DNA of 11,150 bases from an uncultured Opitutia bacterium (GTDB taxonomy: Bacteria > Verrucomicrobiota > Verrucomicrobiia > Opitutales > UBA953): contig CAITUF010000199.1 of assembly GCA_903895475.1 (NCBI GenBank), positions 1 to 11,150 on the forward strand, in the 5' to 3' direction. A model generated the notes under the pieces. It worked only from the letters and a program-made list of their open reading frames with translations, was not told the origin of the DNA and made no database searches. The position numbers and the translations under genes were made by a program. Numbering within the stretch: position 1 is the stretch's first letter; each line of letters starts with the position of its first letter. Below are positions 1 to 6,539 of this stretch, one piece after another.

Positions 1-498
1 GAACGTCCCCGTCAAAATATCACCAAGCATCTCTTCATTCATCTCCATCGGGTGGCCGGCCCAGACGAGCTTGCCCTCGCTGACCACGAAGGCGTGCGGG
101 ATGCCATTCACGCGCGCGGCTTCGAGGCAATCCTTGATGAACACATCGCCGCCGATGGCGACGGCGTAGGACATCTTTTCACCCTGTTGTTGGACGAACG
201 CTTTAACTTTCTCGGCGGACTTGTCGTCCTTCTCGCCATCCCAGACATTGACACCAGTGAAGACGACACCCTTGGGGCCGAGTTTCTTGTGCAGTTCGTT
301 GAGGTGGGGGATGGCGGTGATGCACGGGCCGCACCAAGTGGCCCAGCACTCGAAGACGTAGACCTTGCCCTTTTCGAAATCCTTGACCGCTTGGCCTTGG
401 ACTTGAGTCGCCGGACGGGTGGCGGGGACGTCGTCGCCGACCTTGAGCTCAGCGGCGGAAAGGGTGGCGGTCAGCAGGAGCAGCAGGAAGGCGCGCAT
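1..498 (-). CDS. TlpA/ResA-like periplasmic thiol-disulfide redoxin (3' end beyond window)
   Basis: The frame is open from an ATG at 498 to the window edge, giving 166 residues with no stop, so the C-terminus is missing. The N-terminus (MRAFLLLLLTATLSAAEL) is a signal peptide, which implies export to the periplasm. The thioredoxin active site is seen as CWATWCGPC, with the redox pair C56 and C59. A GIPHAF segment with P134 fits the cis-proline of the fold, and a VNVWDGE stretch near residue 84 fits the TlpA/AhpC-TSA-like core. Family members reduce or oxidise protein thiols, for example in cytochrome c maturation; the partner here cannot be told. A typical TlpA ends near this length, but the reading frame continues, so a further C-terminal domain is possible. 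An AAGGA Shine-Dalgarno-like run lies about 10 nt before the ATG. An ATG at 509 is out of frame. The acs terminator upstream makes this an independent transcription unit. Confidence 0.88.
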   Translation of the reverse strand, partial: MRAFLLLLLTATLSAAELKVGDDVPATRPATQVQGQAVKDFEKGKVYVFECWATWCGPCITAIPHLNELHKKLGPKGVVFTGVNVWDGEKDDKSAEKVKAFVQQQGEKMSYAVAIGGDVFIKDCLEAARVNGIPHAFVVSEGKLVWAGHPMEMNEEMLGDILTGTF

Positions 499-569
499 GA
501 TGGGACCATCCTTACCGTTTCCCTCGGTCGCTCAACCCGGAAAAGGCTTGTGCGGATAATACTAATAAC

Positions 570-599
570 AAAAAACCCCCTACTCGCGAGGAGAGGGGG
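570..599 (-). terminator. Rho-independent terminator of acs
   Basis: Read on the minus strand, a stem of CCCCCT paired with AGGGGG, extended by a 3-bp CTC/GAG stem after a one-base bulge, has a 5-nt loop and is followed at once by six Ts. It lies about 30 nt after the acs stop codon at 630-632. The GC stem plus T-run is a textbook intrinsic terminator, and its orientation matches acs. Confidence 0.9.
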
Positions 600-629
600 C
601 TTATGGACGCCAGCGGTCGGAAACTCAGC

Positions 630-2774
630 TTAGACGGACTTAGCGTTGAATTTATTCCGGATGGCCTCGACCACGGCTGGGTCGGCCAGCGTGGCGATGT
701 TACCGAGTTCGCGGCCTTCGGAGACATCGCGCAGGAGGCGTCGCATAATCTTGCCCGAGCGGGTCTTGGGGAGGTCGGGCACGAAGACGATGCGTTCGGG
801 GCGGGCGAACTTGCCGATCTTGGCGTCGACCATGCCGTTGAGCGTCTTGGCTAGGTCCGCTTCGTTGACAGTCTTGGCAGCGGCGGTCTTGAGGATGACA
901 AAGGCCATGAGCCCTTGGCCCTTGAGGTCGTGCTTCACGCCAATGACGGCGGACTCGGCGACCGCGGGGTGTTCGATGAAAACAGCTTCGAGTTCAGCGG
1001 TGCCGATACGGTGACCCGAGACGTTGACGACGTCGTCGACGCGGCCGGTGATCCAGAGGTAGCCGTCCTTGTCGCGGATGGCGCCGTCGCCCGGGAAGTA
1101 GTAGGCGCCATTCCAGCGGCTCCAGTAAGCCTCGATGTAACGCTTCTCGTCGCCGTAGATGCCCTGGGTGATGCCCGGCCAAGGCTTGCGGATGGCGAGC
1201 AGGCCGGTGTCGGTTTCGTTGCCGTTTTCGTCGAGCACTGCGGCGTCGACGCCAAAGAAGGGCAACGTGGCGCAGCCTGGCTTGGTCGGCGTGCAGCCAG
1301 GCATTGGGGTGATCATGTGGCCGCCGGTTTCCGTCTGCCACCAAGTGTCGACAATCGGGCAGCGCTCGGCGCCGATGTTGCGGTGATACCAGAGCCAAGC
1401 CTCCGGATTGATGGGCTCACCGACGGAGCCGAGTAAGCGGAGCGTGGAGAGGTCGTACTTCTGCACCCACTCATCGCCCCACTTCATAAAGGCGCGGATG
1501 GCGGTCGGGGCCGTGTAGAAGACCGTGACCTTGTGGTCCTGGACAATCTTCCAGAAACGGCCGAAGTCCGGGGCATCGGGCGCACCTTCATACATGAGTA
1601 TCGAGGCGCCATTGAGCAGCGGGCCGTAGACAACATACGTGTGGCCGGTGACCCAACCCACGTCCGCGGTGCACCAGAAGAGGTCATCGTTACGGAGGTC
1701 GAAGACATACTTATTGGTCGTGTAGGCCTGCAGCATGTAGCCGCCCGTGCCGTGGATGATGCCCTTGGGCTTGCCGGTGGAGCCGGAAGTGTAGAGCAGG
1801 AAAAGCATGTCATTGGACTCCTGCCAAACGGCGGGGCAGTCCGTCGTGACTTGGGCGGCGGCCTCGTGATACCACGCGTCGCGACCAGCCTGCATGCTGC
1901 AGCCAGCGTCGGGTTGGCCAGGGTGGCGCTGGACGACGAGTACCTTCTCGATGCTCGGGCAATCCTGCACGGCTTCATCGACCGTCTGCTTGAGCGCTAA
2001 GAACTTTCCGCGGCGGTAGCCACCGTCCATCGTGATGACCGCCTTAGACTTCGCATCATTGACGCGGTCGCGGATGGATTCAGCGGAGAAGCCACCAAAG
2101 ACGACGGAGTGAACGATCCCGAGACGTGCACACGCGAGCACCGCGATGGTGAGCTCGGGGACCATTGGCATATAGACGGCAACGGTGTCACCTTTAACCA
2201 GCCCGAGGCCCTTGAGGACGTTGGCAAAGCGGCAGACTTCGGCGTGGAGTTCGCGGTAGGTGAGGCGGCGGATATCCGTGGCTTGGCCATCTTTGGTTGG
2301 CTCGCCTTCGAAGACGATGGCGACCTTCTCGCCGAGGCCCTTCGCGATTTGCGCGTCGAGACAGTTATAGGCGATGTTGGTCTGACCGCCGACAAACCAT
2401 TTGAAGAACGGCTTCTTCGACTCGTCGAGAACTTTGGTCCAAGGCTCGAACCACGTCAGCTCCTTGGCTTCATCCGCCCAGAAACATTCCGGGTCATCGA
2501 TGGAGCGACGGTAGAGCTTATTGTAGCCATCCATGCCCTTGACGCGGGCCTTGGAGACGAAGTCGGCGGACGGCGGGAAGACTTTCTCCGAGGCGCTGAA
2601 GCCTTCGGACGCGGCCTTCTGGACGTCGGCGATTTCTTCATTCACCTCGGTCAGGGCTTTGCGACGCTTGCGCAAGATGAGGTAAATCGAGAACGCTACC
2701 AAGATGGCTAGAATAAGCACCAGTGGGTAACTGTCGTAGAAGTTGGGATCGAAGGCGGCAGCGAGAGAAGCCAT
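630..2774 (-). CDS. acs: Acetyl-CoA synthetase (AMP-forming) with N-terminal membrane anchor
   Basis: The product makes acetyl-CoA from acetate, ATP and CoA via acetyl-adenylate (ANL superfamily). From the ATG at 2774 it is 714 residues, against 652 in E. coli Acs, to which it aligns closely from about residue 80 to the end. Visible motifs are the P-loop YTSGSTGKPKG (328-338), GWVTGH with acetate-pocket V375/T376, V451 in GSVGEPINP, TWWQTETG with W479, the hinge/CoA region GRVDDVVNVSGHR (577-589), and C-terminal TRSGK with catalytic K675, the lysine acetylated in the family. The extra N-terminus holds one hydrophobic helix (about 16-34) followed by RKRRK, predicting a membrane anchor with the enzyme in the cytoplasm. 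A GTG at 2834 would add 20 residues, but it lies upstream of the candidate promoter, so I prefer the ATG. No internal start after the helix has a Shine-Dalgarno. Confidence 0.96.
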   Translation of the reverse strand: MASLAAAFDPNFYDSYPLVLILAILVAFSIYLILRKRRKALTEVNEEIADVQKAASEGFSASEKVFPPSADFVSKARVKGMDGYNKLYRRSIDDPECFWADEAKELTWFEPWTKVLDESKKPFFKWFVGGQTNIAYNCLDAQIAKGLGEKVAIVFEGEPTKDGQATDIRRLTYRELHAEVCRFANVLKGLGLVKGDTVAVYMPMVPELTIAVLACARLGIVHSVVFGGFSAESIRDRVNDAKSKAVITMDGGYRRGKFLALKQTVDEAVQDCPSIEKVLVVQRHPGQPDAGCSMQAGRDAWYHEAAAQVTTDCPAVWQESNDMLFLLYTSGSTGKPKGIIHGTGGYMLQAYTTNKYVFDLRNDDLFWCTADVGWVTGHTYVVYGPLLNGASILMYEGAPDAPDFGRFWKIVQDHKVTVFYTAPTAIRAFMKWGDEWVQKYDLSTLRLLGSVGEPINPEAWLWYHRNIGAERCPIVDTWWQTETGGHMITPMPGCTPTKPGCATLPFFGVDAAVLDENGNETDTGLLAIRKPWPGITQGIYGDEKRYIEAYWSRWNGAYYFPGDGAIRDKDGYLWITGRVDDVVNVSGHRIGTAELEAVFIEHPAVAESAVIGVKHDLKGQGLMAFVILKTAAAKTVNEADLAKTLNGMVDAKIGKFARPERIVFVPDLPKTRSGKIMRRLLRDVSEGRELGNIATLADPAVVEAIRNKFNAKSV

Positions 2775-2794
2775 GGGCGGGGAAGGGGTAGTCC

Positions 2795-2823
2795 ATTTGA
2801 GTTGTGCGGTCTCAAAAGGACAA
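2795..2823 (-). promoter_or_regulatory. Candidate sigma70-type promoter of acs
   Basis: On the minus strand, TTGTCC (2823-2818) and TCAAAT (2800-2795) are separated by exactly 17 bp. The -10 box matches TATAAT at 4 of 6 positions. Transcription would start near 2788, giving a leader of about 14 nt before the ATG at 2774 and leaving the upstream GTG untranscribed. There is no clear Shine-Dalgarno in that leader. Found by eye only. Confidence 0.45.
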
Positions 2824-2847
2824 CCAAAACGCACCTACGATGACTGA

Positions 2848-2859
2848 AAAGCGCGCTTT
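2848..2859. repeat. 12-bp perfect palindrome upstream of acs
   Basis: AAAGCGCGCTTT is perfectly self-complementary. It lies about 25 bp upstream of the candidate acs -35 box and between the HAD gene stop (2883) and acs. It could be a dimeric regulator site. It is too tight to make a good terminator hairpin for the HAD gene, although a T follows it on the minus strand. The flank at 2866-2876 is AT-rich (contains AATATT and TTGCAA). Confidence 0.35.
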
Positions 2860-2882
2860 AGCCCGAAATATTGCAAATCCGC

Positions 2883-3536
2883 TTAACCGAGTTCGGCTAG
2901 CAGGTCGGCGAAGTCGTCCACGACGCGGACGCCGAGCCCTTGCAGGCGGTCGCGGTGTTGATGGCCGTGGGCGACGAGGACGCAATCCACGCCCATGGCG
3001 TGGGCGGCTTCAGCATCATGGGCCGTGTCGCCGACGTAGACGACGTGTTCGGGGTCTATGCCTAGGTCATGGAGATGGACGCGAGCGCGTTCTTCTTTGC
3101 TGCCAGCATGGATATCACTGCCGCCGCAGGTCTTGATGAAGTGGTGTGCTAGTTCGTAGTCGCGCAGGGTCGTGAGCAGTAGGCTGAGCTCATAAGCCGA
3201 GAGCACGGAATGCGTCAGGCCGGCCTTGGACAGTCCGGCGAGTAGTTCGCGGGACCGGGGATGAAGTTGGCACTCCGCCTTGCGTGCTTCGTATGAAGCC
3301 ATGAAGCGATGAGAGATGGCGTGGAAGGTGGCCGCGTCGGCGTCAAAGCCCACCTTCCGGTAGACATTGATAACGGGGAATTCAAAAATTTGCCGATAGC
3401 GCACGTGGTCGACCAAGGGGCGACCGGCGTCACGGAGCATTTCATTGAGCGATTCGCAGCAGAGCCAAGTATCGTCGAGTAACGTGCCGTTCCAGTCCCA
3501 GACGGCATGGCGGTAATCGGTGAGTCGCTTACGCAT
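2883..3536 (-). CDS. HAD-superfamily hydrolase, phosphoglycolate-phosphatase-like
   Basis: This 217-residue protein has the size and motif order of a subfamily I HAD phosphatase. Motif I is WDWNGTLLDD, with nucleophile D14 and the usual second Asp replaced by N16. Motif II is VLSAYE with S113. Motif III is K147 in GSKEER. Motif IV is VYVGDTAHDAEAA with D170 and D174. A helical cap fits residues about 20-90. The substrate is unknown; the closest named relatives are phosphoglycolate phosphatases (Gph) and similar small-molecule phosphatases. It is probably cytoplasmic, since no signal peptide or membrane segment is seen. Its ATG at 3536 lies inside the end of the DUF2071 gene (8-bp overlap), so the two are likely translationally coupled. 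The DWN form of motif I recurs in a known HAD branch, so it need not mean loss of activity. Confidence 0.88.
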   Translation of the reverse strand: MRKRLTDYRHAVWDWNGTLLDDTWLCCESLNEMLRDAGRPLVDHVRYRQIFEFPVINVYRKVGFDADAATFHAISHRFMASYEARKAECQLHPRSRELLAGLSKAGLTHSVLSAYELSLLLTTLRDYELAHHFIKTCGGSDIHAGSKEERARVHLHDLGIDPEHVVYVGDTAHDAEAAHAMGVDCVLVAHGHQHRDRLQGLGVRVVDDFADLLAELG

Positions 3537-4269
3537 GGGCGGGGACGAGCCCGAAGGCTTCGATACTTACTCCCGCGCTGGCGTGCGCGAGGTCTGGTGG
3601 GCGTTGCGTGGTGGGGAAGTTATCCCACGCCACGGGGGCTTCGCTCCACGCGAGGACCTTGGCCGTTTGCAGCCTGTACGGCGTATGGTGCACTTGTCCG
3701 CGCAGGAGGCGCCCATTCTTTTCGGTGAAGAAATTATAGCGCTCGGCGACGAAGAATTCGAGCGTGCCGGGCGAAGCCGCTGTCGGAGTGCCGAGGGGCT
3801 GCCAAGCATAGCGGGCGGTAGTGGTTTCGCCTGCCCGGCGGCAGTCCAGGGTGAAGCCGGTGCCGTCGGCCTGGTGGCTCATCTGCCCGTACTGGTAGTT
3901 GAGCGCGAACTGGGCCCGGGCGATCTTCACCGCCGGCCAGCGGTCACAGTCGAGGGAGAAAAAGAATACCCCGGGCTCGCCGGCTGCGTCGCGCACATAA
4001 ACTCGGACGTTGAGTTCGTTGAAGTACGAGAGCCACGGGAGCGGCGGTAAGCCGACCGGGCGAACGGCATTCATTTTAAAGCCCACGACGCCGAGGTAAG
4101 TCGCGCCATCGAAGCAGTCGACCGTCAGCCCGCGCGGCAGGCGGCGTTGGACCTCCGCAGGGTCGACACGCCAATGGAAGAAGAAGAGATCATCCCAGCG
4201 TTGGCGCATAACTGCGCGACGGCCCGGGTGCTGCCCGGTGGCGAGGAGACGTTGGGTGGCCTGATCCAC
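3529..4269 (-). CDS. YqjF/DUF2071 family protein
   Basis: From a GTG at 4269 the protein has 246 residues, the usual length for the YqjF (DUF2071) family. Recognisable family features are WDDLFFFHW (25-33), the segment PWLSYFNELNVRVYV (78-92), then GEPGVFFFSLD (97-107), and a C-terminal LARG-like region around GRLLRGQVHHTPY. No signal peptide, membrane helix or catalytic signature is visible, and the family's biochemical role is not established; the fold is related to acetoacetate-decarboxylase-like barrels. The GTG has AAGG about 7 nt upstream; an ATG at 4209 (residue 21) is the alternative but would cut close to the conserved WDDLFFFHW start. It is the middle gene of a three-gene minus-strand cluster, 43 nt after the propeller gene and overlapping the HAD gene. 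Confidence 0.83.
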   Translation of the reverse strand: MDQATQRLLATGQHPGRRAVMRQRWDDLFFFHWRVDPAEVQRRLPRGLTVDCFDGATYLGVVGFKMNAVRPVGLPPLPWLSYFNELNVRVYVRDAAGEPGVFFFSLDCDRWPAVKIARAQFALNYQYGQMSHQADGTGFTLDCRRAGETTTARYAWQPLGTPTAASPGTLEFFVAERYNFFTEKNGRLLRGQVHHTPYRLQTAKVLAWSEAPVAWDNFPTTQRPPDLAHASAGVSIEAFGLVPAHA

Positions 4270-4294
4270 GCCGTACCTTCGCCCGCTTTGGTGG

Positions 4295-4312
4295 GGCGGT
4301 CAAGCGACCGCC
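4295..4312 (-). other. Hairpin directly after the propeller gene stop
   Basis: GGCGGTC and GACCGCC form a perfect 7-bp stem with a 4-nt loop, starting one base past the TAA at 4315-4313. There is no T-run after it on the minus strand, so it is not a typical terminator for the cluster. The T-rich side (TTATTTT) is on the plus strand, where no gene precedes it. It may protect the upstream mRNA end or partly attenuate transcription into the DUF2071 gene. Confidence 0.45.
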
Positions 4313-5674
4313 TTATTTTGCCGCTTGGAAAGCCGGCTGGGATAGGTCGACCTGATACAGCACCTGATTGTAATCCCAGCGCGGGGTGGGCTGCTGGTTG
4401 TTGGTGAAAGTTGTCACATAGGTGCCCTCGAAATGAATCACGGGCGAGTCGTCGCGGAAAGCCTCGGGATGCAGGACGGGATTGTAGAACGTGTAGTTGT
4501 CGTGCGTCGCCACCTTGCACGCGCCCGTCCAAGGGCCGGTTGGGCTCGGGGCGGTCGCTAACCAGATTTCGCCGAGGAAGGAGGTGTCACCGCCCTTTTG
4601 CGTGAACAGCAGTAGCCAGCGCTTGCTCCACGGGTGCCAGGCCAAGTCGCCACCATGCGCTTCAACTTTCTTGCCCTCGGGGGTGAGGATGGTGCGGTCG
4701 GGCGAGAGGGTTTCCCAAGTCTGCGGGTTTTTCCAGGCTTCGTAGGTAGCCGGACAGCGGAGCGTCGGGAATGGGTTACAGTAGAGGAGCCAAGCTTTGC
4801 CCGCTGCGTCGGTCCACGGGAGTGCATGGCCATCAGGGACCTTGGGGGCCTTGGGTTGCTCGGCAGATTTGGTCCAGAACGTCAGGAGCGGCTTGAACTG
4901 GAGCGCAGCGGTATCCCATTCCACCAGGTCCCAGCGGTAGGCCTCCATATTGCCGCGCACTTTGACCGCAGAGGCGACGAGGTGCTCTTGGCCTTGGGCG
5001 TCTTTGAGCGTGGCGGCGCCCCAGACCCAAGTCGGGCCATCGCCCGGCACATTCGCCACGCCGCGGGCGGCGCCTTTCTGGTTAAGGAAGTAATCGAAGC
5101 GCACTTTCAACGGTGGGCGGGCGGGCGGCACAAAGTCTGCTGTGGTCGCCGCGGACACGTTAAAAATCCCTAGCGGGTAATTCGAGAGGTTGGTGTCGCC
5201 CCAGAACCAGAACTGTTTCCCGTCGAAGCGTGCGTTGACGATACTATCGCAACCCACCACGGGCCCATCGCGCCAATCTAGGTGTTCGCCCACCTTGTGG
5301 CTTTCGGCAAAGAGGCCCGTCCCCGTGAGGCGGCCGAGGCGCTGAGCTAAAATGCGGCGTTCCACCGTGACGGTGAGTTTCTTGCCTGGCTCGGGTCGGA
5401 GGCGCGCCCCTTTGTACCCGAAGCCATCGGCTTTCACGCCGTAGCCGTGGCCGCTCACAGTAAACCAAGTCTCCTGGCCCATCAGTTCTGGTAGGTCAAA
5501 GGCGATGACCCCGGCGTTATCCGAGACGAAGCGGACGCCATGGACCGTCCGCAGTTCGACGCCAGGCACGGACCACTGGGTGCCTTTCTCGATGATCTCA
5601 ATACGGCACGGCTCGACCGCTAATAGCCCCGGGCTCAGCAGCCAGCAGGCCAGCAGGACGAGGGTCAAGCGCAT
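4313..5674 (-). CDS. Secreted protein with N-terminal beta-domain and glycosidase-like beta-propeller region
   Basis: This 453-residue protein begins with a signal peptide (MRLTLVLLACWLLSPGLLA), so it is exported. Residues about 23-108 look like a small beta-sandwich of the carboxypeptidase-regulatory type (alternating strands, VPGVELRTVHGVRFVSDNAG, ending KKLTVTVERR). From about 118 onward there are Trp/Gly/Asp-rich blades: CDSIVNARFDGKQFWFWGDT (142-161), HALPWTDAAGKAWLLYCNPF, GGDLAWHPWSKRWLLLFTQ, LGEIWLATAPSPTGPWTGA, and DDSPVIHFEGTYVTTFTN. Phrases such as EIWLATAPSPTGPW are typical of five-bladed propellers of GH43/GH117/DUF4185-like families. I cannot identify the catalytic acids, so it may be a glycosidase, a carbohydrate-binding propeller or neither. 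It is first in a minus-strand cluster, with a weak GAAGAG about 8 nt before the ATG. It is divergent from hisN. Confidence 0.72.
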   Translation of the reverse strand: MRLTLVLLACWLLSPGLLAVEPCRIEIIEKGTQWSVPGVELRTVHGVRFVSDNAGVIAFDLPELMGQETWFTVSGHGYGVKADGFGYKGARLRPEPGKKLTVTVERRILAQRLGRLTGTGLFAESHKVGEHLDWRDGPVVGCDSIVNARFDGKQFWFWGDTNLSNYPLGIFNVSAATTADFVPPARPPLKVRFDYFLNQKGAARGVANVPGDGPTWVWGAATLKDAQGQEHLVASAVKVRGNMEAYRWDLVEWDTAALQFKPLLTFWTKSAEQPKAPKVPDGHALPWTDAAGKAWLLYCNPFPTLRCPATYEAWKNPQTWETLSPDRTILTPEGKKVEAHGGDLAWHPWSKRWLLLFTQKGGDTSFLGEIWLATAPSPTGPWTGACKVATHDNYTFYNPVLHPEAFRDDSPVIHFEGTYVTTFTNNQQPTPRWDYNQVLYQVDLSQPAFQAAK

Positions 5675-5730
5675 GGGCTGACTCTTCGCAGTTTCTCGGG
5701 GGCTTCAAGCGTAGGCTGGTGGCTTTTCGC

Positions 5731-5759
5731 TTGGAGCGGTCCGCGAACGGGCTTAACCC
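5731..5759 (+). promoter_or_regulatory. Candidate promoter of the hisN-like gene
   Basis: TTGGAG (5731-5736), a 17-bp spacer, then TAACCC (5754-5759) stands 6 bp before the ATG at 5766. The -10 is poor (only TA matches), but its position would make a leaderless or nearly leaderless mRNA, in keeping with the lack of a Shine-Dalgarno. An inverted repeat CAAGCG/CGCTTG (5706-5711 and 5728-5733, 16-nt gap) overlaps the -35 box. The 91-bp divergent region holds no convincing promoter for the propeller gene. Confidence 0.25.
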
Positions 5760-5765
5760 TCACCC

Positions 5766-6539
5766 ATGCTCTCCGATGCGCGCCAAGCCGAGTTGCTGAA
5801 GTTTGCCGAAGCCTTGGCGGACGTCGCCCGCTCGGTACTCATCCCCGCGCACGCCGACCCGGATACCCGCCTCGAGATTAAGTCCGACGGCACGCCCGTG
5901 ACTTGGGCCGACAAGGAAGCCGAGCGCCTCATGCGTCAGCTCATCGCTAAGGCCTACCCCTCGCACGGGATCTTGGGCGAAGAGTTTGGCCCTCAGAACG
6001 CCGATGCCGAGTTCTGTTGGGTGCTCGATCCCATCGACGGAACGAAGTCCTTCCTTTCGCGCGTGCCGCTCTACGTCACCCTCATCGGCCTACGTTATGA
6101 AGGTCAGCCGTTATTGGGCCTCATCGATCAGCCGATATTGGACGAACGCATCGTCGGCGATGGCCGGACCGCCCGCCTGAACGGTAAGCCCGTGCGGGTG
6201 GCCGAAGTCGCGTTAAAGGATGCCGTCGTCGTCTCGACCGATTTTGATAACATTCGGCGCCTGCATAAGCGGGCCCGCTGGAACCGTCTCGCCGATTCAG
6301 TTGCCCATACGCGTACGTGGGGTGACGGCTATGGCCATATGCTCGTCGCCAGCGGCCGGGCCCACGTGGTGGCTGACCCAGTGATGAACCCGTGGGACCT
6401 CGTCCCCGTGATTCCGGTGCTCAAGGGTGCCGGTGCCGTCGTCACCGATTGGCACGGCGGCAACGCCGTCGCGAGTGGCAATATCATTGCCGCCGCGCCG
6501 AAGTTGCACGCGCAAGTACTGGCGAGCTTGAACGACTAA
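5766..6539 (+). CDS. hisN: Inositol-monophosphatase-family phosphatase, probable histidinol-phosphatase HisN
   Basis: The 257-residue protein is a Mg-dependent phosphatase of the inositol monophosphatase superfamily. Family motifs are seen: DGTPVTWADKEAE (41-53), GEE (E72), DPIDGTKSF with D88 and D91, and NPWD with D211, which together bind two metals and phosphate. The TWGDGYGH block (184-191) and length near 260 fit the HisN type of histidinol-phosphate phosphatase rather than CysQ or SuhB. The product would turn L-histidinol phosphate into L-histidinol, the substrate of HisD, whose gene converges on this one with a 4-bp overlap of the stop codons. No Shine-Dalgarno precedes the ATG. That it acts in histidine synthesis is inferred from motif style plus the hisD and hisA neighbours; a general IMPase role remains possible. 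Confidence 0.85.
   Translation: MLSDARQAELLKFAEALADVARSVLIPAHADPDTRLEIKSDGTPVTWADKEAERLMRQLIAKAYPSHGILGEEFGPQNADAEFCWVLDPIDGTKSFLSRVPLYVTLIGLRYEGQPLLGLIDQPILDERIVGDGRTARLNGKPVRVAEVALKDAVVVSTDFDNIRRLHKRARWNRLADSVAHTRTWGDGYGHMLVASGRAHVVADPVMNPWDLVPVIPVLKGAGAVVTDWHGGNAVASGNIIAAAPKLHAQVLASLND

Noticed and set aside
556..561. TATTAT as a -10 box (minus strand) for the TlpA-like gene
   Set aside because: The hexamer is good, but no -35 is found at 16-18 bp; the sequence there is the acs terminator stem and T-run.
603..2711. Long plus-strand open frames opposite acs (for example 915-1436 and 2109-2711)
   Set aside because: They are antisense shadows of acs, which has full-length homology. Their low-complexity Asp/Gly/Val-rich composition follows from the GC-rich complementary strand.
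2775..2834. GTG start of Acs at 2834
   Set aside because: It lies upstream of the predicted transcription start and has no ribosome site. The membrane helix is present with either start, so the main point does not depend on it.
3520..4050. Plus-strand frame of 176 codons over the DUF2071 gene
   Set aside because: It lies opposite a gene with clear family motifs, has no recognisable domain and no ribosome site.
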